In this document: in pieces, positions 24,615 through 31,659 of the stretch
Numbering within the stretch: the stretch's first letter is position 1
Layout: the number at the start of each line of letters is the position of its first letter
From: a candidate division WOR-3 bacterium
GTDB taxonomy: Bacteria; SDB-A
DNA: 40,698 nucleotides
Reading direction: 5' to 3'
NCBI GenBank assembly: GCA_016926475.1
Contig: JAFGON010000038.1
Coordinates: forward strand, 1-40,698
Notes under the pieces: model-generated
Seen by the model: the letters and a program-made list of their open reading frames with translations, nothing else
Database searches by the model: none
What the model was told of the DNA's origin: nothing
Made by a program: the position numbers and the translations under genes

Positions 24615-25343
24615 TTATAACAGATGCAAGGATTTTGAAGAGCCTATCCTGTCGGCTCCTGCGGCAATGAGTTTCTGAGCTTGAATTTTCTCCTTTATTC
24701 CACCGGAAGCTTTGATTCCAAGTTTTAGTCCATAATTTTCTTGAACGAAATCGGAAGTCGATTTTAGAAGTAAGACATCCTCCACTGAAGCTCCTCGGGA
24801 TGAAAAACCCGTCGATGTCTTGACGAAAGAAGCTCCGCTTAATGCTGCGAGATAACACAAGGTAATGATTTGCTCTTGGTTCATCAGAGCTGTTTCGATT
24901 ATTGCTTTTAAAGGTGTATTTTCCCTTAAAACAGAAGCCACAGCGCTGATTTCTCTTTGGATTCTATTGTAATTTCCCTCGAGTGCACTGCCGATGTCAA
25001 TTACCATATCTATCTCGTCAGCTCCGCAGTCTATCGCGTTGGAAGCTTCAGCTGTTTTGATTATCGTTGTTGAATACCCCAGCGGAAAAGATATCACTGT
25101 TACCAGTTTTAAATCAGAACCTTCAATAAGATTTTTGGCAAAAGAAAGTTTTGAAGGTGGGACGCAAATTCCGTGGAATTTGTTTTCGAGAGCTTCTTTA
25201 GCGGTTTTGACGATCTTTTCTTCGGTGGTTTCAGACCCTAGGCATGTGTGTTCGATATATGGTCTAAGGTCGCAGGTGCTATCAATTTCAGGGATTTTTT
25301 TGCAATTGTTGATTATCAGATTGATTTGACTTTTTGACAGCAT
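24615..25343 (-). CDS. deoC: Deoxyribose-phosphate aldolase
   Basis: Cleaves 2-deoxyribose 5-phosphate to glyceraldehyde 3-phosphate and acetaldehyde in deoxynucleoside breakdown. 242 residues. Schiff-base Lys175 in FVKTSTGFSSRGASVEDV, second Lys211 in GIKASGGIK, and DMVIDIG (about 112-118) are present. The usual DHT near the N-terminus reads EHT here (residues 31-33), a conservative change worth noting. The ATG has AAGGAG 6 bases upstream. Single gene, divergent from comM and convergent with tsaD. Confidence 0.94.
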   Translation of the reverse strand: MLSKSQINLIINNCKKIPEIDSTCDLRPYIEHTCLGSETTEEKIVKTAKEALENKFHGICVPPSKLSFAKNLIEGSDLKLVTVISFPLGYSTTIIKTAEASNAIDCGADEIDMVIDIGSALEGNYNRIQREISAVASVLRENTPLKAIIETALMNQEQIITLCYLAALSGASFVKTSTGFSSRGASVEDVLLLKSTSDFVQENYGLKLGIKASGGIKEKIQAQKLIAAGADRIGSSKSLHLL

Positions 25344-25374
25344 GATCGCTCCTTGTTATGTATTTTCTTGAAGC

Positions 25375-25403
25375 TTGAAAACATTGATATTAGCATGTAA
25401 TAT
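25375..25403 (+). promoter_or_regulatory. Predicted promoter for comM
   Basis: TTGAAA (25375-25380), 17-base spacer, TAATAT (25398-25403) with TG immediately upstream of the hexamer, in the 115-base divergent deoC-comM gap. Leader would be about 49 bases. Moderate match in AT-rich DNA. Confidence 0.3.
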
Positions 25404-25458
25404 AAATTCAACCATAGTTTAAAAAACTCTAACCTGAAAAGGAAACAGAGATACTGGA

Positions 25459-26991
25459 ATGTATTCTGTAATTTTCAGTTCTGTTGTAAATGGAATTGAA
25501 GGTTCACTGGTCAAAGTCGAAGTGAACTTGCTAAAAGGGATTCCTTCATTCGCTATCGTAGGCCTTCCGGATTCATCTGTCAAAGAGAGCAAAGACAGGG
25601 TTCAATCTGCCGTATACAACTCGGGTATAGAATTTCCCGTTAAAAAGATAACAGTTAATTTGGCTCCGGCAGACGTGAGAAAGGAAGGCGCTTCATTCGA
25701 TCTTCCAATCGCGGTCACTATCATTCTTGCCTCGAAAGGCATGAAAAAGCTGTCGGATGACGCAGCGGTGATAGGAGAATTGGCTCTTGACGGCTCATGC
25801 AGACCGGTAAGCGGTGTTCTGCCAATGGTAGCCGGATTGAAAGAAAATGGCGTTAAAAAGGTTATTTTGCCCCGGGGTAACGAATCGGAAGCTTGTCTTA
25901 TAAAAGGTTTAAAGATATTTCCTGTGGAAACTCTCCGCCAGACCATTGAAGTGATACTTAATGATTTCGAGAAAGGCTCTAAAAGGTGCGATGAAATTGA
26001 AGCTGTTGATAGAACCAGCCATTCTGAATTCGATTTCAGCGAAATAAAAGGACAGTCTTTCGCCAGGAGAGCTTTTGAAATATCAGCTGCTGGAGGGCAT
26101 AACATACTGCTGGTTGGTCCGCCAGGAGCCGGAAAGACTATGCTGGCAAGGAGATATCCTTCGATTATGCCTGATTTGACAGAAGAGGAGATGTTGGAGA
26201 CGTCTTTGATTTGGTCAGCGGCAGGTCTGCTTTCAAGAGAAAAACCCTACATAGAAAGGAGACCGTTTCGATCTCCGCACCACACCGCTTCACACGTGGC
26301 AATAGTAGGAGGAGGAAGCGAGCCCAAGCCTGGAGAAGTCAGCCTTGCACACAACGGAGTTCTATTCCTTGACGAATTTCCGGAATTTTCAAAAAAATCA
26401 ATAGAATCTCTTAGACAGCCTATAGAGGACGGTTTTGTGACCATTTCTAGAATAAAAGGATCGGTTGTTTTTCCTTCGAGATTTGTCCTGTTAGCCGCCA
26501 TGAACCCTTGTCCATGCGGTTTCAGAGGCGACAGATTCCGTCATTGCAATTGTTCTATCGGAGAGGTGAGAAAATACCTGGGAAAGCTTTCAGGTCCCAT
26601 TCTTGACAGAATCGATATTCACGTTGAAGTCCCGTCTCTGTCTTTTGAAGAAATTGTCTGGTCGAAATCTTCCGAATCTTCCAGGGACATAAGAAAAAGA
26701 GTCGCCAAAGCGCGTCTTGCACAATGGCAAAGGTTTCGTGAAGAAGACAAGATTTTCAATAATTCGCAGATGCCAGGTTCAAAAATTTCAAAATATTGCC
26801 TTCTAAAAGAGAAATCCGAAGACTTCTTGAAAGGAGCTTTGAACAGATCTACTCTAACAGCGAGATCTTATGACAAAATACTGAGAGTTTCCAGAACCAT
26901 AGCAGATTTGGAATCAAGCGATACAATAGCGAGGGAACATGTAGCCGAAGCTCTGAGTTATATGCAAGTGGACAAAATTGAGTTTTTATGA
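25459..26991 (+). CDS. comM: YifB/ComM-family Mg-chelatase-like AAA+ ATPase
   Basis: A 510-residue ComM. In naturally transformable bacteria ComM is a hexameric helicase that promotes branch migration during DNA uptake; the family is widespread beyond those. Domain order: N-terminal Lon-like fold (IPSFAIVGLPDSSVKESKDRV, LAPADVRKEGASFDLPIAV in parts, residues 1-170), AAA+ core with Walker A GPPGAGKTML (about 220-229), RPFRSPHHTAS, Walker B VLFLDEFPEF, then the Cys-rich MNPCPCGFRGD block and C-terminal YDKILRVSRTIADLE. The catalytic Ser-Lys of Lon is not expected. Only GGA lies directly before the ATG. Complete. Confidence 0.94.
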   Translation: MYSVIFSSVVNGIEGSLVKVEVNLLKGIPSFAIVGLPDSSVKESKDRVQSAVYNSGIEFPVKKITVNLAPADVRKEGASFDLPIAVTIILASKGMKKLSDDAAVIGELALDGSCRPVSGVLPMVAGLKENGVKKVILPRGNESEACLIKGLKIFPVETLRQTIEVILNDFEKGSKRCDEIEAVDRTSHSEFDFSEIKGQSFARRAFEISAAGGHNILLVGPPGAGKTMLARRYPSIMPDLTEEEMLETSLIWSAAGLLSREKPYIERRPFRSPHHTASHVAIVGGGSEPKPGEVSLAHNGVLFLDEFPEFSKKSIESLRQPIEDGFVTISRIKGSVVFPSRFVLLAAMNPCPCGFRGDRFRHCNCSIGEVRKYLGKLSGPILDRIDIHVEVPSLSFEEIVWSKSSESSRDIRKRVAKARLAQWQRFREEDKIFNNSQMPGSKISKYCLLKEKSEDFLKGALNRSTLTARSYDKILRVSRTIADLESSDTIAREHVAEALSYMQVDKIEFL

Positions 26992-27035
26992 TATTCAATC
27001 AGTTGGATAATGAAAAATAAATTACGAGGATTAAT

Positions 27036-27893
27036 ATGATAATTGAATGCCCGAGATGCAAAACCAGATATTCTATCAAAGATTCCGAAATTCCGAACGG
27101 AGGGGGTCCGGTTGAGTGCATAGAATGCGGTAATATTTTTACGATTTTCATCGAACCATTGTCTTTGATTATGAATAAAGTCACCCGGGAAGAGTCGGAA
27201 TCTGAATTTCAGAGATTATCCCACAGACAGCCTTCAAAACCTGAAACCTACCAGAGAGAAGGTGACTTTTTTGGAAAGAAAACAGCTCAGCCGAAAAAAA
27301 CCAACACAATCTTTGACGACACAGAAATGTTCAGATCTGAATTGGAATCAAACGTCAAGCAGACTAAGAACGAGTTTTCAAGTTTTGGGGACGATTTCAA
27401 CATAAATAAGCCTGTGACGAAACCCGAGAGAACAACCCCTTTAAAGTCGAACGATTCTTTTGATTTCGAAGGATTCACTTCAAAACCTAAAATTTCTTTT
27501 GATGATTCTTTATCAATGCAATCCTCACCTTCCTTGGATCGTCCAAAAACAGAGCAGAGATTCCAAGAGGATTTTGCGATAAAAAAATCGAAAGATTTCG
27601 CCCAACCTTCTTCTTCTCTTGAAGAATTTTTCAACATTCCCAAAACTCCCGAAGACAAGTTAAAGAATCTCGCTAACAGGGTGGTAAACGAGCTTAAAAT
27701 GTATTATCCTCAGGAATCCGACGAAGCCGCTACGACGGGAAAAATTCCGGTTAATTTGCTCAATGAGATCAAAAAAGCTTTACAGTTTTACAGGCAAGAA
27801 GCCATTAAAGACACCAGCTGGGAAACAGCCGTTGTTTATTTTCGTGACGCCATAAACACGATTATCGGTAAAAACAAAATTCTTTTCAGGTAG
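27036..27893 (+). CDS. MJ0042-type zinc-ribbon protein, unknown function
   Basis: A 285-residue protein. Residues 1-38 form a two-knuckle zinc ribbon (CPRCKTRYSI...VECIECGNIF), the MJ0042/'zinc-ribbon' motif often found at the start of envelope or motility-related regulators in delta-proteobacteria and candidate phyla. Residues 50-205 are a disordered, charged, Ser/Pro/Lys-rich linker with repeated F-D-D and KP motifs. Residues 205-285 form a compact helical C-terminal domain (EDKLKNLANRVVNELKMYYP, LNEIKKALQFYRQEA, WETAVVYFRDAINTIIG). No membrane segment. GAGG lies 6 bases before the ATG. It heads the run leading to the TlpA-like gene, 18 bases downstream. Confidence 0.78.
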   Translation: MIIECPRCKTRYSIKDSEIPNGGGPVECIECGNIFTIFIEPLSLIMNKVTREESESEFQRLSHRQPSKPETYQREGDFFGKKTAQPKKTNTIFDDTEMFRSELESNVKQTKNEFSSFGDDFNINKPVTKPERTTPLKSNDSFDFEGFTSKPKISFDDSLSMQSSPSLDRPKTEQRFQEDFAIKKSKDFAQPSSSLEEFFNIPKTPEDKLKNLANRVVNELKMYYPQESDEAATTGKIPVNLLNEIKKALQFYRQEAIKDTSWETAVVYFRDAINTIIGKNKILFR

Positions 27894-27911
27894 AAATCAA
27901 AGGAGGTTTTT

Positions 27912-28502
27912 TTGAGAAGCGCTTTATTGCTATCTTTTTTTGTGTTTTTGATAACGGGAGTTTTGAACTGCAGCTCATCGCAGGGCTCCAACACAAACAA
28001 TACTGAAACAACTTCATCAGAAGTGGAAAACCCTCAGTTTTTCACCATTTCTTCCTTTACAAACTCAGATATGAAGACTGGCAGCAATTTTCCTCAGATG
28101 ACTTGGCTGTCGGAAGGTGAAGAAGTTTCCCTGACTTCTTTGGGTGCAAACGCTTATATCATAGATTTCTGGGCGACATGGTGCGGTCCCTGCAGAGTTG
28201 AAATTCCTCATTTGATAAGTTTACAAGATGATTATGGAGACGAAGGTTTAGTCGTAATTGGAATAAGCGTCGACGAAAACGCAAATGTTTTGCCGGCTTT
28301 CATCACCTCGAACAAGATTGACTACATTACTCTCCACACGACAAACAACGACTTCATATCTATGGTCCTGTCCCCCGGCGGAGGCGCTATTCCACAAACT
28401 TACGTATTGGATTCTACAGGAAAAATCGTCAAGTCTTTCGTCGGTTTTTCACCGAGTATGAAAGGGGAAATCGAAGCCGCTGTTGAAAGCGCTTTGCAGT
28501 AA
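27912..28502 (+). CDS. TlpA/ResA-like thioredoxin-fold lipoprotein
   Basis: A 196-residue redoxin anchored by a lipoprotein signal: hydrophobic LLLSFFVFLITGVLNC with lipobox Cys near 20. After a Ser/Asn/Thr-rich linker comes a thioredoxin fold with IIDFWATWCGPCRVEIPHL (WCGPC active site near 95) and the cis-Pro GGGAIPQTYVLD. TlpA/ResA proteins reduce periplasmic disulfides, e.g. in cytochrome c maturation, or serve other thiol chemistry; substrate unknown, no cytochrome genes nearby. Start is TTG at 27912 with AGGAGG 5 bases upstream. The next gene's ribosome site begins immediately after the stop. Confidence 0.88.
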   Translation: MRSALLLSFFVFLITGVLNCSSSQGSNTNNTETTSSEVENPQFFTISSFTNSDMKTGSNFPQMTWLSEGEEVSLTSLGANAYIIDFWATWCGPCRVEIPHLISLQDDYGDEGLVVIGISVDENANVLPAFITSNKIDYITLHTTNNDFISMVLSPGGGAIPQTYVLDSTGKIVKSFVGFSPSMKGEIEAAVESALQ

Positions 28503-28507
28503 AAAAA

Positions 28508-28520
28508 GGAGAATACAACG
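28508..28520 (+). promoter_or_regulatory. Ribosome-binding site with apparent ACG start codon
   Basis: GGAG (28508-28511), 6-base spacer, then ACG (28518-28520). The in-frame upstream stop is the TlpA-like TAA at 28500. No ATG, GTG or TTG occurs in this frame until TTG at 28548, which is inside the signal-peptide hydrophobic core. This ribosome site therefore points to ACG as the initiation codon. Confidence 0.5.
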
Positions 28521-28889
28521 GGCAAGAAAAAATATTTTATTTTTCTCTTGCTTTTATTCGCATACTCTTGCTCTTCCAACCATATGGAAGAGCAAGTAGA
28601 GCAAGTGTCGGGTTTTGCCGACAGGTCAGTTAAGATAAACATGCAAAAATTAAAAGAATCCGTTGACCTGTTTATTTTGGAATCTCCCAATTCAAGTTGT
28701 CCCAAATCAATATCCGATATGGACCTTCCGGTTGCTCTAAACCCTTATGATCAATCTTCACCGGCTTATGTTGATGGAGTCCCTTGTTTGAAAGGTACGG
28801 TCGGTTTTGTAGCTGATTCTTCCGGCTATAAAATACTCGGATTCGGCTCAAATGGCATTATGGAATATGAAATAGTCCAGGAAAAATGA
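28518..28889 (+). CDS. Small lipoprotein with pilin-C-terminus-like domain
   Basis: Reading from ACG at 28518 gives a textbook lipoprotein signal: basic GKKK, hydrophobic YFIFLLLLFAY, lipobox AYSC with Cys about 18, then SSN. From the alternative TTG at 28548 the basic end and most of the core are lost, so 28518 is preferred (123 residues). After a helix (VKINMQKLKESVDLFIL) the rest, with LPVALNPYD, GTVGFVADSSGYKILGFGSNG, resembles the beta-sheet end of type II/IV pseudopilins but without a pilin N-terminal helix. It is probably a surface or periplasmic lipoprotein of unknown role. The stop overlaps the next ATG (ATGA). Confidence 0.7.
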   Translation, partial: TGKKKYFIFLLLLFAYSCSSNHMEEQVEQVSGFADRSVKINMQKLKESVDLFILESPNSSCPKSISDMDLPVALNPYDQSSPAYVDGVPCLKGTVGFVADSSGYKILGFGSNGIMEYEIVQEK

Positions 28890-29620
28890 AGAGAATTTAT
28901 TGTATCGACAAAAACGATTTTCCTTACATTGGCGTTTTTGTGGAAGATGAGAGCGATTATCTCTCGAACTTCTTTTTGATGAACAATCCAATGTCCCGTC
29001 TTTTCGGTTTGAGAGGATTTGAGTCCACTTTTCTCTCTGCCATAGATGAAATGCGAAAAATAATTTTTATCAAAACAACCGACAGAAAAAAAATCCAGCT
29101 ATTCGTAGACGAACTTCACGAAAATGGAGATTATTCCGGATATAAAATTGATATTCCGGAAGAAGCTTTCAATTACCTTGAACTGATTGAAAACCCAAGG
29201 GGTTGCTATGAAATTTACACAGTGATGAAATGTGACACCCCACAGATAGCCGGATGTCAGAGACCGAGAGGAAATGTTGTTATAAATAGAAATTCCAGAG
29301 GTGAACCACTTGAAGTGAAGATGATTCATGAAGGTGTAACTGTCGCGACCTCATCTGTTTTTTGGATGGATAAAAATGCGGCTGAAATTTCACTGGAGTT
29401 TTCGAGTAAAGAAGAAACCGAAAAATGGGCGGTTTACGTTTTATCATCCCTGTCACAAGAATTGATTTCACAGGGAAAAATCCCTTTGTATCTCGCTCCT
29501 GAGATCAACCCGAAATCGTGGTCGATTGCTGAAAAGATCGGTTTTAGAGGGACCAATTACAAAATCATAGAAATTAGAGCCGATTCAACTCGCCGTTCGA
29601 AAAGAGAAGAATTATGTTAG
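28886..29620 (+). CDS. Possible GNAT-family acetyltransferase
   Basis: A 244-residue soluble protein. The C-terminal half (about 120-230) looks like a GNAT fold: GVTVATSSVFWMDKNAAEISLEFSS resembles the strand pair before the acetyl-CoA site, then a helix (EKWAVYVLSSLSQELISQG), a strand (PLYLAPEINPKSWSIAEKIGF) matching the 'V...N..S..l..k.GF' signature, and a last strand YKIIEI. The N-terminal part is a less conserved alpha/beta region. The canonical R/Q-x-x-G-x-G/A pyrophosphate loop is not evident, so activity is uncertain. ATGA overlap with the lipoprotein gene, 7-base overlap with the TPR gene. Confidence 0.6.
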   Translation: MKRIYCIDKNDFPYIGVFVEDESDYLSNFFLMNNPMSRLFGLRGFESTFLSAIDEMRKIIFIKTTDRKKIQLFVDELHENGDYSGYKIDIPEEAFNYLELIENPRGCYEIYTVMKCDTPQIAGCQRPRGNVVINRNSRGEPLEVKMIHEGVTVATSSVFWMDKNAAEISLEFSSKEETEKWAVYVLSSLSQELISQGKIPLYLAPEINPKSWSIAEKIGFRGTNYKIIEIRADSTRRSKREELC

Positions 29621-30903
29621 ACAGTGATATTAAAGCTATTTTGAAAGAAATTCAGAAAATGAGAAGAATTGGGGAACACGAAAGAGCCCTTGAGGTCATT
29701 GAAAATCTATATAAAACAGAGAAAGATCTGGACAAGGGCATCATAGCATTCCTCCAATATCAAAAAGGGTTGATATATTCCAAGAGGAAAGAAAAAGAAA
29801 AGGCGATGGATTCATTCGCGATAGCGATTGATTATTCAAAATCAGCTACGCAAAAAGTCGTAATACAAGCGGCAAATTCAGAAGTCTTGGGTCATTTGGT
29901 TGATGCTTATTACTCTTTGAAGAATCTGAGTTTACAGAAGAGTTCGGCGGGAGAAAAAAACATGGCTGACTCGCTGATAAACGAAATGCTTAAGACAAAC
30001 AACGTTTTGAGAAAATCGATTGAATTCGTAGAAAAGATTGACGAATCAAAAATAGACGACAAAATTGCCGAAGAAATCGGAAATTTGCTGAAGGTCAACA
30101 AAAACGATCCTTATATTTGGTGCCTTTTCGGGAAATACCACTCGAGCAAAGGAAAATATGATAAAGCCTTGAACTGTTTCGAGAAGGGAACATCAAGCCA
30201 GTTGAAGAAGTTCGAAAGCCTCGTTGGAGCAGTTCATTGCCATATAATGCTTGGAAATGTGGAACTTGCAAAAATCAACCTGAAAGCGGCAAGGGAGACC
30301 GCCAAAACAGATCAGGAAATCGCCGACCTCGAAAAGATTGAACAACTGATTGAAAAAATTAAACCTAAAGCGGCAGAAGAACCTCAAGAAGACGAATTGC
30401 TTATCGAACATAGTACAACTATGCCTCCCCCTCCTCCTGAAGATTTCACACAGAAAAATATAACTCAGGATGCTGAAGAAGAAGACGATTTTAAACAAGG
30501 TGATTTGCTGTCTGTAGTATCAGAGACAGCTCCAAAATCTCAAGAAATTTTAAAACCAGATGAAAACGAAGAGGAAATTGAAACCGAGGGCAAAAAAGAG
30601 ACACACACCCAACCGGATTTAAAAGTTCCTCCACCCCCTCCAGATGATGAACAATTGGAAATCCTTCCTGAAAAAGAAAGCTCAAAAACTTTTGAAGAAT
30701 TCGAGCATATAGACGAAGTCGAAAAATCTGCATTGTGGGTAAGGACAGAACCGGAAAAGAAAACCGATGAGAAATATTGGAAAAATCAGAAAAAATACGA
30801 GAGAAAGCTGTCTCTTTTAAATTCGGTGGTTTCAATCCTGGTTTTCCTGTCTTTCGCGTCTGGAATCGCTGCGGGAGTGATTATCGCTTTAAAATTACTT
30901 TAA
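29614..30903 (+). CDS. Tail-anchored TPR protein with proline-rich linker
   Basis: A 429-residue protein. Residues 1-250 are helical TPR-like repeats (HERALEVIENLYKTE, YQKGLIYSKRKEKEKAMDSF, CLFGKYHSSKGKYDKALNCF in sections). Residues 255-385 are an acidic disordered linker with two similar proline runs, PPPPPEDF near 270 and PPPPPDDE near 345. Residues 405-427 form a single C-terminal membrane helix (SVVSILVFLSFASGIAAGVI), so the TPR part probably faces the cytoplasm. Function unknown; the linker could bind SH3-like or other proline-reading partners (inference). Creatininase-like gene starts 3 bases after the stop. Confidence 0.75.
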   Translation: MLDSDIKAILKEIQKMRRIGEHERALEVIENLYKTEKDLDKGIIAFLQYQKGLIYSKRKEKEKAMDSFAIAIDYSKSATQKVVIQAANSEVLGHLVDAYYSLKNLSLQKSSAGEKNMADSLINEMLKTNNVLRKSIEFVEKIDESKIDDKIAEEIGNLLKVNKNDPYIWCLFGKYHSSKGKYDKALNCFEKGTSSQLKKFESLVGAVHCHIMLGNVELAKINLKAARETAKTDQEIADLEKIEQLIEKIKPKAAEEPQEDELLIEHSTTMPPPPPEDFTQKNITQDAEEEDDFKQGDLLSVVSETAPKSQEILKPDENEEEIETEGKKETHTQPDLKVPPPPPDDEQLEILPEKESSKTFEEFEHIDEVEKSALWVRTEPEKKTDEKYWKNQKKYERKLSLLNSVVSILVFLSFASGIAAGVIIALKLL

Positions 30904-30906
30904 AGT

Positions 30907-31659
30907 ATGGAAAGAAGATTACTAAACCTAAACAACAGACAATTGTCGGAAAAATTGAAAGAAGATTCAATCGACACGGTAATTCTCCCTGTTGGAACAA
31001 TCGAATCTCACGGAGTGACGCCTCTTGGAACGGACGTTATAATCCCCGAAAAAATAGCATTGGATATTTGCAATGATCTCAACGCGATTGTAGCGCCTAC
31101 CATTTCTTACGGTTTGACAAAAGGGCTGCTTCCGCATAAAGGCTCAATGACTCTATCAGAGACCACTTTCGAAAACATACTTTTTGATGTCGCCCTTTCC
31201 TTGAAAAGAATAGGTTTCAGAAAAGTTGTGATAATTAACGGCCATGGAGGCAATATTAATTCTATTAAAAACGCTCAATATAGAATTTACAAAGAAATCG
31301 GTTTGTACTCGGTGACTGTGAATTGGTGGATTTTGTGCTCGGATATCCCGGTAAAACTATTCGGTAAAACAGGCGGACACGCTGCGGTCGATGAAACTGC
31401 TATGATTCAGGCAATTGATCCAGAACTGGTTCATTGGGAATACTTGTGCGGAGTTGAAAAATTCAGACCTTTTCAAGGCGTTGATTCTATACCTTATCCT
31501 TCCAACATTCTCGTCTATGACGAGCTTGGAGGAGAACCCGTCGACGACGAGGTTTTGTCAAAGAAATTTTATGAAAAAGTCGTGTCACGAGTTTCGGAGG
31601 TGTCCAAGCAAATTCTTGAAAGCATGGATTCATTGATCAATTCAAATTTATTATCTTAG
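30907..31659 (+). CDS. Creatininase-family amidohydrolase
   Basis: A 250-residue member of the creatininase/MftE/ArfB family of metal-dependent amidohydrolases. Expected metal and active-site residues are seen: E33 and H35 in PVGTIESHG, D43 in PLGTD, H113 in INGHGGN, and E163 in GGHAAVDETAM. The family includes creatinine amidohydrolase, the mycofactocin peptidase and the archaeal FAPy deformylase for flavin synthesis, so the substrate cannot be set here; no mycofactocin genes are present. It is the last gene of the 27036-31659 run, and its 3' end overlaps the convergent PAS gene by 23 bases. Confidence 0.87.
   Translation: MERRLLNLNNRQLSEKLKEDSIDTVILPVGTIESHGVTPLGTDVIIPEKIALDICNDLNAIVAPTISYGLTKGLLPHKGSMTLSETTFENILFDVALSLKRIGFRKVVIINGHGGNINSIKNAQYRIYKEIGLYSVTVNWWILCSDIPVKLFGKTGGHAAVDETAMIQAIDPELVHWEYLCGVEKFRPFQGVDSIPYPSNILVYDELGGEPVDDEVLSKKFYEKVVSRVSEVSKQILESMDSLINSNLLS

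Noticed and set aside
24612-24623. 12-base perfect palindrome CTGTTATAACAG between tsaD and deoC
   Set aside because: Lies in a convergent junction and covers the deoC stop codon. The stem is weak, AT-rich and has no loop or U-run, so I do not call it a terminator or an operator.
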